From Actinomadura atramentaria DSM 43919 (lineage in GTDB: Bacteria; Actinomycetota; Actinomycetes; Streptosporangiales; Streptosporangiaceae), in contig NZ_KB907208.1 of NCBI RefSeq assembly GCF_000381885.1, positions 186,001-250,000 on the forward strand: 64,000 bases of DNA, in the 5' to 3' direction. Positions 42,973 through 51,838 of this stretch are shown here, piece after piece. Both the position numbers and the translations under genes were made by a program. Position 1 is the stretch's first letter. The number at the start of each line of letters is the position of its first letter. Below the pieces are notes generated by a model, which was not told the DNA's origin, ran no database searches, and worked only from the letters and a program-made list of their open reading frames with translations.

Positions 42973-44088
42973 TCAGCGGGTCCGCGCGACCTCGGCGGCG
43001 ACGGCACGGTAGGCGGGGACGTCCTCGGCGGTGTCGAGGTTGAGGAAGGTGCTCTTGACGACGACCACGTTGTACTTGCGGGACACGTAGATGTCCTGGC
43101 CGCCGAGCCCGTCGGCGTAGAACGCGTCGTCGCCGTCGAGCCACCAGCTCAGCCCGTACGTCGGCGTGTTCCCGGCCGGGGTCGCCGACAGCGTCACCCA
43201 GTCGTGCGGGACGACCTGGACGCCGCCGACCGAACCGCCGTCCAGCATCAGCTTCCCGAACCGCGCGAAGTCGCGGTCGCGCGCGTAGTAGCAGCAGTAG
43301 CCGAGCGCGTTGCCGTGCGAGTCGTTGCCGACGAAGGCCGTGGACGCCATTCCGCCGGGGTTCCACAGCTTCTGCTGGACGTACTTGTAGTACGGCATGC
43401 CCGTCGCGCGCGCGAGGATCAGCGCGAGGACGGCGGTGTTCATGCTGGTGTAGTTGAACGTCGTGCCCTGCTCGACGGCCTTGGTCCGGCCGGACGCCCA
43501 GTCGCGCGTCGTGGTGAGGCCGAGGCTGACCAGGACGTGCATCGGGATGTCGTCGATGGCCTCCGTCCAGGCGATGCCGGACGCCATCCGCAGCAGGTTC
43601 CGCACGGTGATGTCCCCGTACGCGGACTTGGCCAGCTCGGGAATGTACTGGCCGACGGTGTCGTCGATCGAGTGGATCTTGCCCTCGCCGATCGCGATGC
43701 CGATCGCGACGGACGTGAACGACTTGGCCATCGACCAGGACTGGAACAGCGAGTCCTGCGAGTAGCCGGGCGCGTACCACTCCTTGACGATCTTGTCGCC
43801 GTCCAGGACGACGAAGCCCTGCGTCGTGCGGTTGAGGAAGTCGTCCAGCGTCCGCGTCTGCCCGTTGTAGGTGTAGCTGACGTTCAGCGGGCGGGGCGCG
43901 GCGGTGAGCGCGACCGGGTGCGGGGACGGGTCGAGCCGGTCGAAATTCGGCAGCGGGAGCGTGTCCAGGACCGACACGGGCCCCGGGTCGGCGGTCGGCG
44001 CGGGCGCGGCGACGGCGGCGGACCCGCCGAGCGGGGCCGCGAACAGGACGGCGGCGGCGAGCGCGGCGGACAGGGGGCGGCGAAGCAT
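42973..44088 (-). CDS. secreted serine hydrolase, beta-lactamase class C family
   Basis: 371 aa with a signal peptide ending near AAVAAPA (about 29). Penicillin-recognising-enzyme fold: SxxK as SMAKS (Ser119-Lys122), Tyr213 in FNYTSMN, GMASTAFVGNDSHG, and YGLSWWLDG near the C-terminus. The middle resembles 6-aminohexanoate-dimer hydrolase (EstB/NylB-like) proteins rather than true beta-lactamases. Probably hydrolyses an ester or amide outside the cell. The gap 44089-44331 shows no gene. Confidence 0.88.
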   Translation of the reverse strand: MLRRPLSAALAAAVLFAAPLGGSAAVAAPAPTADPGPVSVLDTLPLPNFDRLDPSPHPVALTAAPRPLNVSYTYNGQTRTLDDFLNRTTQGFVVLDGDKIVKEWYAPGYSQDSLFQSWSMAKSFTSVAIGIAIGEGKIHSIDDTVGQYIPELAKSAYGDITVRNLLRMASGIAWTEAIDDIPMHVLVSLGLTTTRDWASGRTKAVEQGTTFNYTSMNTAVLALILARATGMPYYKYVQQKLWNPGGMASTAFVGNDSHGNALGYCCYYARDRDFARFGKLMLDGGSVGGVQVVPHDWVTLSATPAGNTPTYGLSWWLDGDDAFYADGLGGQDIYVSRKYNVVVVKSTFLNLDTAEDVPAYRAVAAEVARTR

Positions 44089-44331
44089 GGGCGGCTCCTG
44101 GGGGGCGGGGCGCCGGGATAGGGCGGAAGGACGCTAACCCCGGCGTGACCTGCCTCACAAGACCCGCGAGTGACAAACGGGGGCCCGCGAACATGCGGCC
44201 AACGCCGGTTCCAAACCGCCTTGGCCCCAGCGCGAGTGCGTCAGGTCGCGAAGCGATGCCGTGTTCGCCGAGTCCCGGTCAGGCCCGAGCCGTCAGGCGA
44301 GGGCCGTGGGCCGGGACTTCGACGACACCCC

Positions 44332-45738
44332 CTAGATGACGTCCGGGGCGCGTCGGGAGCCGTGCGGAGCGGCGGTGAGGTCGCGCAGCGCCGTCCACGC
44401 CTCGGCGAGGAGCCCGACGCCGCGCGTGATCTGCGGGACGGGCGCGGTGAACGGGACGCGCAGGAACCGTTCGCACGACCCGTCGATGGTGAACCGCGCG
44501 CCCGCGTTGATCGCGAGACCGCGCGCCTGGGCGGCGGCGGCGAGGACCGATCCGGCGGGGGCGTCGAGGCCGACCCACAGGCCGACGCCGCCGTCCGCGT
44601 CGGGGACGTCCCAGTCGGGGAAGCGGGCGCGGAGCGCGGCGGTGAGCACGTCGCGGCGTTCGCGCAGTTCGGCGGTGCGGACGGCGAGCAGCGCGGGCAG
44701 CTCGTCGAGCGCGGCGGCGGCGATGCGCTGTTCGAGGGCGGGCGTGCCGAGGTCGGTGGCGGCGCGGGCGGCGACGACGCGGGCGAGGAGGCCGGGGTCG
44801 GCGCGAATCCAGCCGATGCGCAGGCCGCCCCAGACGCTCTTGCCGAGGGAGCCGACCGTCACGACGCCGGGGCGCGTGGCGAACGGGCCGTCGCCGGGCG
44901 GCCGTCCGAGGTCGAGGTCGGCGGTGGTCTCGTCCACGACGAGCGTCGTCCCGGCGCGGCGCGCGGCGGCGTGGACGCGGTCGCGGTCGGCCGGGGGCAT
45001 CGACGCGCCCGTGGGGTTGTGGAAGTCGGGGATCAGGTACGCGGCGGTCGGCGCGGTGCGCGCCAGGACGTCGCGGAGCCGCCCGACGTCCCAGCCGTCG
45101 CGGGTGACGGGCGTGCCGACGAGCCGCGCGCCCGCCGCGCCGAACGCCTCGTAGCCGTACGGGTAGGTGGGGATCTCGACCAGGACGCGGTCGCCGCGCC
45201 GCACCAGCGTCCGCGCGCACAGGCCGAGCGCGTGCTGCGCGCCGAGCGTGACGACGATCTGCTCGGGCGTCGTCGGCAGGCCGCGCGCGGTGTAGCGGTC
45301 GGCGATGCGGGCGCGCAGGCCGGGGTCGCCGACGAGGTCGAAGCCGGGCGCGGCGAGCGCGGCGGGCAGGTCGTCGAGGGCGCGCCGGACGATCGCGTCG
45401 AGGCCGGGGACGGCGGGCGGCATCGCGCGCGCGAAGTCCACGACGGACGAGGCGGCGGCCTCGGCGGCGGGCAGCGCCGCCGCGCTCCCGGACCCGCGCA
45501 CGCTCACCAGGTGCCCGGACTCGCGCAGCGCCCGGTACGCGGCGGCGACCGTCGTGCGGCTGCGGCCGAGCGCGGCGGCGAGTTCGCGTTCGGCGGGGAG
45601 CCGGGTCCGCGCGGGGACGCGGCCGTCCGCGATGAGCAGCCGGACGCGTTCGGCGAGCGCGACGTAGACGGCGCGCCCGTCCTCCCATTCCCCGAGCAGG
45701 GCCCGCAGCGCGGCGGCCCCGATCCGCGGCTCGCTCAC
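44332..45738 (-). CDS. MocR-type regulator (GntR HTH fused to PLP aminotransferase)
   Basis: 468 aa. N-terminal GntR winged helix (about 25-95, LPAERELAAALGRSRTTVAAAYRALRE region) and a fold-type I aminotransferase domain (about 110-455) with NPTGASMPP and the PLP Lys in GSLGKSVWGG. MocR proteins sense PLP or an amino compound and control neighbouring genes. The GTG start overlaps the stop of the CoA-transferase gene, so it is the last gene of an operon with ilvE and the CoA transferase, which it may regulate. Confidence 0.9.
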   Translation of the reverse strand: MSEPRIGAAALRALLGEWEDGRAVYVALAERVRLLIADGRVPARTRLPAERELAAALGRSRTTVAAAYRALRESGHLVSVRGSGSAAALPAAEAAASSVVDFARAMPPAVPGLDAIVRRALDDLPAALAAPGFDLVGDPGLRARIADRYTARGLPTTPEQIVVTLGAQHALGLCARTLVRRGDRVLVEIPTYPYGYEAFGAAGARLVGTPVTRDGWDVGRLRDVLARTAPTAAYLIPDFHNPTGASMPPADRDRVHAAARRAGTTLVVDETTADLDLGRPPGDGPFATRPGVVTVGSLGKSVWGGLRIGWIRADPGLLARVVAARAATDLGTPALEQRIAAAALDELPALLAVRTAELRERRDVLTAALRARFPDWDVPDADGGVGLWVGLDAPAGSVLAAAAQARGLAINAGARFTIDGSCERFLRVPFTAPVPQITRGVGLLAEAWTALRDLTAAPHGSRRAPDVI

Positions 45739-47378
45739 GGACGTTCCCAGGCGGGTTCGTCCGTGCCCCACGGCCGGGCGGGGACGTACTCGGCGGGCGC
45801 GCCGGGGAAGTCGAGTGCGGGCGGCGCGCAGGTCACGCGCCCGGCCGGGCCGTCCTGCGTGACGGTGGGCAGCGGTTCCGCGTCGGGCGCCGGGCCGGTG
45901 CGGGGCGCGGCGAGCAGTTCGGCGGCGACGCGGGCCAGCGCGACGGACGCCCGGTACGTCCCGCCCTCCGCCGCGCGGCGGCGCAGGAGGGTGAGCACGG
46001 CCGCGGCGAGCAGGTACCCGGCGGAGTGGTCGAGGGCCTGGGCGGGGAGCGCGCCGGGCTCGGCGTCGTCGCCTTCGATGAGCGCGATGCCGGTGGCCGC
46101 CTGCACGACGCTGTCGAAGCCGCGCCGGCCCGCCCACGGGCCGACGCCGTCCCACGCGCTGATCCTCCCGACGATCAGGCCGGGATACCGGACGGCGAGG
46201 TCGTCGTCGGCGAGGCCGAACCGGTCGAGCGAGCCGGGGCGGTAGCCGGTGAGGACGACGTCGGCGCGGGCCAGGAGCCCGTGCAGCTCGGCGCGGCCTG
46301 CTCCGGACGCCAGGTCGAGCGTCGCGGAGCGCTTGCCCTGGCCGGTGTCGAGGTGCTGCCAGGGGAGTTCGGGCGGGTGCGGCGGGTCGATGCGCAGGAC
46401 GTCCGCCCCCGCGAACGCGAGAACGCGCCCCGCCACGGGCCCCGCGATGACGCGGGTGAGGTCGAGCACCCGAACCCCCGCGAGCGGAAGCGTTCGCGCC
46501 GGCGGGCCGCCGGGCGGGCACGGCGCGCTCGCCAGCGGCGGCGCGCTCGCGAGCGGTGGCGCATCCGTGAGCGGCGGCGTGTCCGTGAGCGGCGGCGCGC
46601 TCGTCACCGGCGGAGCGTCCGCCTGGATTGGTCCCCCGGGTAGGGGGCGCGGGGGTGCGTCGCCGATGCGGCGGACGTCCACGAGCGGGCGGTCCGCGAG
46701 GGCGGCGGCCTGCGGATGGGCGCGCCACTCCGCCTCGTCGCGGACGGCCAGGACGATCGCGCCCGCGACGGCGGCGCGTTCCTCCAGCTCCCGCGCGGAG
46801 CAGCGGCCCAGCGCGGCGCGGACCTCGCCCGGCCGCACGCCCGCCGCCAGCCCGAGCAGCGACCGCAGCCGCCGCGCGTGGTGCGGGTAGTTGGCGTGCG
46901 TGCGGACCCAGCCGTCGGCGGTGCGCCAGAACCCCGACAGCGGCGACCACGCCTCGGCGGCGCGGCCGTCGAGCCGGAACAGCCGGTCCCCGTGGAACGA
47001 CGCCGCGACGCGCACGGGCGACGGCGCGACCACCCCGCCGCCCCCCAACTCGGCCACGGCCAGCGAAGCCAACGCGACGCTGTCATACGCCAGCTCGCCC
47101 ACCGGCAACCGCGACGGCAACGGCACGGGCCGGGACGGCGGAGCGATCCGCGCGAGCACCGCCGGATCACCCCCGACCGCCTCCCAAGCCCGCCGAGCAA
47201 ACCACCCGACCCCACCCACCGAGCCCGCCGAGCCGACCGCAACCGCCGCAACCGGCGCGCCTGCCGCGTCCGCCGTGCCCGCCGCAACCGGCGCGCTCGC
47301 CGCGTCTGCCGGGCGCGGCGCATTCGGCGCATCCGAAGTGTCGTGTGGTTCCCGCGTGTCGCGAGGTCGGGAGATCAC
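45735..47378 (-). CDS. family III CoA-transferase (CaiB/BaiF-like), tandem-domain form
   Basis: 547 aa from GTG 47378, overlapping the ilvE stop. Two CaiB-like parts: an N-terminal degenerate half (about 45-245) and a C-terminal half (about 285-500) with LAGVRVLDLTRVIAGPVAGR, DLASGAGRAELHGLLARADVVLTGYRPGSLDRFGL and GFDSVVQAATG. They are joined by a Pro-rich linker made of an 18-bp DNA repeat (APPLTD/APPLAS units). The first 40 residues are Ala-rich and low complexity. It probably moves CoA between carboxylic acids. Placement behind ilvE suggests branched-chain acyl metabolism (inference). Confidence 0.83.
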   Translation of the reverse strand: MISRPRDTREPHDTSDAPNAPRPADAASAPVAAGTADAAGAPVAAVAVGSAGSVGGVGWFARRAWEAVGGDPAVLARIAPPSRPVPLPSRLPVGELAYDSVALASLAVAELGGGGVVAPSPVRVAASFHGDRLFRLDGRAAEAWSPLSGFWRTADGWVRTHANYPHHARRLRSLLGLAAGVRPGEVRAALGRCSARELEERAAVAGAIVLAVRDEAEWRAHPQAAALADRPLVDVRRIGDAPPRPLPGGPIQADAPPVTSAPPLTDTPPLTDAPPLASAPPLASAPCPPGGPPARTLPLAGVRVLDLTRVIAGPVAGRVLAFAGADVLRIDPPHPPELPWQHLDTGQGKRSATLDLASGAGRAELHGLLARADVVLTGYRPGSLDRFGLADDDLAVRYPGLIVGRISAWDGVGPWAGRRGFDSVVQAATGIALIEGDDAEPGALPAQALDHSAGYLLAAAVLTLLRRRAAEGGTYRASVALARVAAELLAAPRTGPAPDAEPLPTVTQDGPAGRVTCAPPALDFPGAPAEYVPARPWGTDEPAWERP

Positions 47379-48490
47379 GGCGCAACCCCCAGGTCGAACG
47401 TCCACCCGCGCGTGTCCGGAGTGCGGCCGAACTGGATGGCCGTCAGTTCCTCGCGCAGGCGGCGGGTCACCGGGCCGGGGCCGGGTGTGCGCAGGTCGAG
47501 CCCGTCGCGGCCGCGCAGGCGTTCGACGGGCGCGACGACCGCCGCCGTCCCGGTCGCGAAGACCTCGCGCAGCCGCCCGGAGGCCGCCCCGGACGCCCAT
47601 TCCCGCAAGCTGAAAGGCCGTTCCTCCACGGCGTGCCCGGCGGAGCGCGCGAGCGCCAGGATGCTGTCCCGCGTCACCCCCGCGAGGATCGTCCCGTCGA
47701 GCGGCGGCGTGACGAGCGTGCCGTCGTCGAGGACGAAGAACAGGTTCATCGTGCCCGCTTCCTCCACGAACGTCCCGGTTCCGGCGTCGAGGAAGAGTAC
47801 CTGCGCGCACCCGTTCTCCCGCGCCTCCCGCTGCCCCGCCAGCGACGACGCGTAGTTCCCGCCGCACTTGGCGGCCCCCGTCCCGCCGCGTCCGGTGCGC
47901 GAGTGCCCGTCCGCGAGCCACAGCGACACGGCCTCGCCCGCGCCCAGATAGCCGCCGGTCGGGCACGCGATCACCGCGTACGTCACGCGCGCGGCCGAGC
48001 GCAGCCCGAGGAACGGCTCGGCGGCGAACATGAACGGCCGCACGTACAGCGCGCGCTCCGGCCCGTCCGGCACCCAGCGGGCGTCCGCGCGGACGAGGTC
48101 CCGCACCGACGCGACGAACAGCTCGGACGGCAGCGCGGGCAGATCCAACCGGGCGGCGGACGCGGCGAACCGCCGCGCGTTCGCGTCGATCCGGAACGCG
48201 CGCACCGACCCGTCCGTGTGCCGGTAGACCTTCAGCCCCTCGAAGATCTCCTGCGCGTAGTGCAGAACGGCGGCGGCCGGGTCGAGCGCGAGCGGCTGGT
48301 ACGCGACGACGCGCGCGTTGTGCCAGCCCGCATCGGCCGTCCAGTCCGCCAGTGCCATGTGGTCGGTGAACCGCGTCCCGAACGCGGCGGAATCGCGCGC
48401 GGCCGCGAGCTCGGCGGGCGAAGCGGCGCGCGAACTCGGCTCGAAGCGGAACGCGGGCGCGGCCTCGGGAAGCGTCGCGTTGAGCGCCAT
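47375..48490 (-). CDS. ilvE: branched-chain amino acid aminotransferase
   Basis: 371 aa from ATG 48490 with GAGGAGG upstream. Fold-type IV PLP enzyme transferring amino groups between Leu/Ile/Val and 2-oxoglutarate. Seen: IFEGLKVYR, ALYVRPFMFA, the PLP Lys208 in GTGAAKCGGNYASS, EEAGTMNLFFV and GTAAVVAPVERL. First gene of an overlapping three-gene operon (4-nt stop/start overlaps) with a CoA transferase and a MocR regulator. Confidence 0.94.
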   Translation of the reverse strand: MALNATLPEAAPAFRFEPSSRAASPAELAAARDSAAFGTRFTDHMALADWTADAGWHNARVVAYQPLALDPAAAVLHYAQEIFEGLKVYRHTDGSVRAFRIDANARRFAASAARLDLPALPSELFVASVRDLVRADARWVPDGPERALYVRPFMFAAEPFLGLRSAARVTYAVIACPTGGYLGAGEAVSLWLADGHSRTGRGGTGAAKCGGNYASSLAGQREARENGCAQVLFLDAGTGTFVEEAGTMNLFFVLDDGTLVTPPLDGTILAGVTRDSILALARSAGHAVEERPFSLREWASGAASGRLREVFATGTAAVVAPVERLRGRDGLDLRTPGPGPVTRRLREELTAIQFGRTPDTRGWTFDLGVAP

Positions 48491-48608
48491 GTGGCCTCCT
48501 CGGTTCGGTGACGTGGACCCATTCCACGCCCACCGGGGGCCGGTTGTCGGCGGCCAATGCGCGGCAAGTGGACTGCACTGTCCGAGGCGGCGGCTACGTT
48601 CCCGGGCC

Positions 48609-48962
48609 ATGAACGACAAGGAGACGTACGCGCCGCTCAGCCTCTTCGAGTACGACCACCGCCCGGGCTCGTACTGCCTGATGCTGACGGACGCGCAGAT
48701 GGGCGGCGCGTCCGGTGTCTTCGCCGAGCACGGCCTGGAGGAGAGCGGCTACGGCTGGGCGGGCGTGGCCCGCGCCGTCCTGGCGCGCGATCCCGGGCTG
48801 GAGAACCGCCTCGGCCTCGATCCAGAGGCGGGCATGTTCGTCGCCTACGGGGACGATCTGGACGCGCTCCGCACGCTGGCCGCGAGCCTGCACGAAGCCA
48901 TCCACGACCACGCGAAACTGAGCGAACTCATCAAAGCGGGCGATCCCGAATGGTTCGACTGA
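48609..48962 (+). CDS. Imm51-like immunity family protein
   Basis: 117-aa acidic protein. The pattern LSLFEYDHRPGSYCLML, then FAEHGLEESGYGWAGVARAVL and GLDPEAGMFVAYGDDLDALRTLA, agrees with the Imm51 family of polymorphic-toxin immunity proteins as I remember it. No toxin gene is next to it, so it is an orphan or housekeeping homologue. Divergent from ilvE. Confidence 0.72.
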   Translation: MNDKETYAPLSLFEYDHRPGSYCLMLTDAQMGGASGVFAEHGLEESGYGWAGVARAVLARDPGLENRLGLDPEAGMFVAYGDDLDALRTLAASLHEAIHDHAKLSELIKAGDPEWFD

Positions 48963-49011
48963 CCGCCCGCGGTCGCGGGAGCCGGAACTCCCGCGACCGC
49001 GTGAAGTCAGG

Positions 49012-49185
49012 TCACCAGCGGTACCAGCGTCCGCGCCGCCCGCCCGCGCCGGTGCCGCGCGCGACGAAGCCGAGCAGCCACAGCACGAGCGCGATCACCG
49101 CGAGAATCCAGAGCAGCTTGAACGCGAAACCCGCGCCGGCCAGGACGATCACCAGGAGCAGAGCGAGAATCATCAACCAGGGCAT
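49012..49185 (-). CDS. very small hydrophobic membrane protein
   Basis: 57 aa from ATG 49185 with AGGAGGG 8 nt upstream. Two hydrophobic helices (about 3-22 and 24-42) and a short basic C-terminal tail ending Arg-Trp-Tyr-Arg-Trp. Similar tiny proteins are often named hydrophobic protein in actinobacteria. Role unknown. Confidence 0.7.
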   Translation of the reverse strand: MPWLMILALLLVIVLAGAGFAFKLLWILAVIALVLWLLGFVARGTGAGGRRGRWYRW

Positions 49186-49315
49186 GTCGTCCCTCCTTTC
49201 GCAGCCGGTCTCCCCAACCCCCTGATCTTCATGCAGAAAACCTTCTGACCTGCACGTTCGTCGCTCCACCGGGGGTCGGGGCCCGGAAACGGAACCCGTC
49301 TGGGACGGTGGTCGC

Positions 49316-50179
49316 ATGGCGGAGCCGGCGGTGTTCGAGGCGCAGCGCGACCGGCTCTGGCGCATCGCCTACCGGATGACGGGTTCGGTGATGGACGCCG
49401 ACGACGCCGTCCAGGAGACCTGGCTGCGCTGGCTGGCCGTCCCCGACGGCGCCGCCGACGACCCGCGCGCCTACCTGACGGCGGTCGTGAGCCGCGTCTG
49501 CCACGACCAGTTCCGCGCGGCGAAGGCCCGCCGCGAGACGTATCCGGGCCCGTGGCTGCCCGAACCGGTCGTCACCGAGCCCGGCCCGGAGGAGCGCGCC
49601 GAGCTGGACGACTCGGTCGGCCTGGCGCTGCTGGCCGCGCTGGAGCGGCTGACGCCCGCCGAACGGCTCGCGCTGGTGCTGCACGACGTGTTCGCGGTCC
49701 CGTACGAGCGCGTCGCGGACGTCCTGGAGCGTTCCCCGGACGCCGCCCGGCAGGCCGCCGCCCGCGCGCGCCGCCGCGTCCGGGTGGCGGCGCCGCGCCG
49801 CTCGCCGGACCGCGCCGCGCACCGCGCCGCCGTGGACGCGTTCCTGGCGGCCGTGGCGGACGGTGATCTGGACGCGCTCGTCCGCGTCCTGCACCCGGAC
49901 GTCGTGTGGCGCTCGGACGGCGGCGGCCGGGTCGGCGCGGCGCGCGTCCCCGTCGCGGGCGCGGCGGCCGTCGCGCGGCTGGCGGCCGGTATCGCGCGCC
50001 GGTTCCGGCCGGGCGCGATGTCGCTGGAGATCCGCGACGTGAACGGCGTCCCCGGCCTGGTCGTCACGGAGGACGGCCGAACGGTGCTGGTCTTGGCGTT
50101 CGCTGTGGCCGACGACGGCCGGGTCGTCGCGCTCGACGCCGTCGTGAACCCCGAGAAGCTGGCGCACGTCCGCGTGTGA
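49316..50179 (+). CDS. ECF41-family RNA polymerase sigma factor (SigJ-like)
   Basis: 287 aa. Sigma region 2 (about 6-70, RIAYRMTGSVMDADDAVQETWLRW), a linker holding the diagnostic WLPEP motif (about 80-84), sigma region 4 (about 105-155), and a fused SnoaL-like C-terminal domain (about 165-285) with DGGGRVG and a final NPEKL. These are hallmarks of ECF41, where the C-terminal domain replaces an anti-sigma factor. ECF41 genes typically pair with oxidoreductase or carboxymuconolactone decarboxylase genes, exactly as here. Confidence 0.93.
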   Translation: MAEPAVFEAQRDRLWRIAYRMTGSVMDADDAVQETWLRWLAVPDGAADDPRAYLTAVVSRVCHDQFRAAKARRETYPGPWLPEPVVTEPGPEERAELDDSVGLALLAALERLTPAERLALVLHDVFAVPYERVADVLERSPDAARQAAARARRRVRVAAPRRSPDRAAHRAAVDAFLAAVADGDLDALVRVLHPDVVWRSDGGGRVGAARVPVAGAAAVARLAAGIARRFRPGAMSLEIRDVNGVPGLVVTEDGRTVLVLAFAVADDGRVVALDAVVNPEKLAHVRV

Positions 50180-50190
50180 CGCGGATCATG

Positions 50191-50216
50191 CTCACAGCCG
50201 CCCGCCGCGTCCCGTC
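50191..50216 (+). promoter_or_regulatory. candidate ECF41 promoter of the oxidoreductase gene
   Basis: CTCACA at 50191-50196, a 16-nt spacer, and CGTC at 50213-50216, resembling the reported ECF41 consensus TGTCACA-N16-CGTC. The transcript would start at or just before ATG 50225, a leaderless mRNA. Confidence 0.55.
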
Positions 50217-50224
50217 TCCAGTAC

Positions 50225-51277
50225 ATGACGAACAACGAGCACCGAATCATCGTGGTGGGCGCGGGCTACGCCGGGCTCACGGCCGCCCTGCGCCTGGCCC
50301 CCGGCAACGCCGTGACGCTGATCGCGCCCGGCCGTGTCTTCACCGAGCGCGTCCGGCTGCACGAGCTGGCGGCGGGTTCGCGCGCGTCGGCGGCGCATCC
50401 GCTCGCGCGGTTCCTGGCGGGGACGGGCGTCCGGCACGTCGCGGCGCGCGCCGTCGCGCTGGACCCCGAGGCCCGCGAGGTCACCACCGACACCGGTGAG
50501 ACGTTCGGCTACGACCGTCTCGTCTACGCGGCCGGGAGCCGCACCGCCGCCCCAGACGACCCCCGAGTCCGCACCGTCGAGCAGGCGTCGGACGTCCGGA
50601 CGCGCCCCGGCACGGTCGCCGTCGTCGGCGGCGGCCTGACCGGCGTCGAACTCGCCGCCGAACTCGCCGAAACAAGGCCGGGCGTCACCCTGATCACCGA
50701 AGGCGAACTCGCCCCGGATCTGTCTTCGCAGGCCCGCGCCTACCTCCGCGCCGCGCTGACCCGGCTCGGCGTCGCCGTCACCGAGGGCCGCCGCGTCGCC
50801 CCCGCCGACGTGGACGCCGACACGCTCGTCTGGGCCGCCGCGATGACCCCCAACACCGAACCCGCCGTCGCCGCCGGACTCGCCGCCGACGCCAACGGCC
50901 GCCTGCGCGTGGACGCCGCGCTCCGCTCGGTCTCCCACCCGGACGTCGTCGTCGCGGGCGACGCGGCCGCGGGCCTCCGCATGGCCTGCGCGACGGCGAT
51001 CCCGACCGGCTCGCGCGCGGCCTCCACCGTCCGCGCGGAACTGCGCGGGGACGCGCCGGACCCGCTCCGCTTCCGCTACTACGCCAAGTGCGTGAGCCTC
51101 GGCCGCTCGGACGGCCTCCTCCAGTTCCTCGACGCCGACGACGCCCCCCGCGACCGCGTATGGACCGGCCGCCGCGCCGCGTGGACGAAGGAGCAGATCG
51201 TCCTGTCCACCACCCGCATGATCCGCCTGGCGCGCCGCGCGCCGCGCCTGTCCGGCCGACTTCCCGGACTCGGCTGA
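50225..51277 (+). CDS. FAD-dependent NAD(P)H oxidoreductase (NDH-II-like)
   Basis: 350 aa. FAD Rossmann motif VVGAGYAGLTAALRL (about 9-23), second dinucleotide motif VAVVGGGLTGVELAAELAE (about 137-155), and FAD-contact segment DVVVAGDAAAG. Resembles type II NADH dehydrogenase or apoptosis-inducing-factor-like proteins, but has no membrane anchor. It follows the ECF41 sigma gene and carries its own ECF41-type promoter. Acceptor unknown. Confidence 0.88.
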   Translation: MTNNEHRIIVVGAGYAGLTAALRLAPGNAVTLIAPGRVFTERVRLHELAAGSRASAAHPLARFLAGTGVRHVAARAVALDPEAREVTTDTGETFGYDRLVYAAGSRTAAPDDPRVRTVEQASDVRTRPGTVAVVGGGLTGVELAAELAETRPGVTLITEGELAPDLSSQARAYLRAALTRLGVAVTEGRRVAPADVDADTLVWAAAMTPNTEPAVAAGLAADANGRLRVDAALRSVSHPDVVVAGDAAAGLRMACATAIPTGSRAASTVRAELRGDAPDPLRFRYYAKCVSLGRSDGLLQFLDADDAPRDRVWTGRRAAWTKEQIVLSTTRMIRLARRAPRLSGRLPGLG

Positions 51278-51284
51278 CGTTTCC

Positions 51285-51311
51285 GGTCACGTTCGCGCGC
51301 CCGCCGTCGTC
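51285..51311 (+). promoter_or_regulatory. candidate ECF41 promoter of the CMD gene
   Basis: GGTCACG at 51285-51291, a 16-nt spacer, and CGTC at 51308-51311. The geometry equals that of the site before the oxidoreductase gene. A leader of about 28 nt with AAGGAG precedes ATG 51346. Confidence 0.55.
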
Positions 51312-51345
51312 ATCCCGGTGAAGACGACGAACGAAGGAGACGGAC

Positions 51346-51804
51346 ATGGAAGCCCGCATGAAGAACCCCGCCACGCTGCTCCCCGGCGTGCTCGGCGGCG
51401 TGCAGAGCATCAGCAAGGCGATCGAGAAGGCCGGTCCGTCCGGCGAGCTGCTGGAGCTGGTGCATCTGCGCGCGAGCCAGATCAACGGGTGCGCCGCCTG
51501 CATCTACGGGGGCGTGGCGCACGCGAAGAAGGCCGGGGAGACCGACGAGCGGCTGCACGCCGTCGTCGCGTGGCGCGAGGCCCCGTTCTTCACCGACGCC
51601 GAGCGCGCCGCGCTGGCGCTGACCGAGGCGGCGACCCGCATCGCGGACCGCACCGGCCAGGCCGTCCCGGACGACGTGTGGGACGAGGCCGCCGACCATT
51701 TCGACGAGAGGGAACTCGCCGCGATCATCCTCATGGTCGCGATGACGAACTTCTTCAACCGCATCAACGCGACCGTCCAGGAACCGGCGGGCCAGACCTG
51801 GTGA
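51346..51804 (+). CDS. carboxymuconolactone decarboxylase/AhpD-like protein
   Basis: 152 aa. All-helical AhpD fold with redox Cys pair in QINGCAACIYGGVAHAKKAGE (about 49-52), where relatives have the CxxC/His proton-relay motif. Probable peroxidase-type or disulfide-exchange protein. AAGGAG lies upstream of ATG 51346. Part of the ECF41 regulon by position and promoter; likely linked to oxidative or electrophile stress (inference). Confidence 0.88.
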   Translation: MEARMKNPATLLPGVLGGVQSISKAIEKAGPSGELLELVHLRASQINGCAACIYGGVAHAKKAGETDERLHAVVAWREAPFFTDAERAALALTEAATRIADRTGQAVPDDVWDEAADHFDERELAAIILMVAMTNFFNRINATVQEPAGQTW

Positions 51805-51838
51805 ACCCCGTGCGGCCCCGCCGTCCGCCCGCCCTAGC

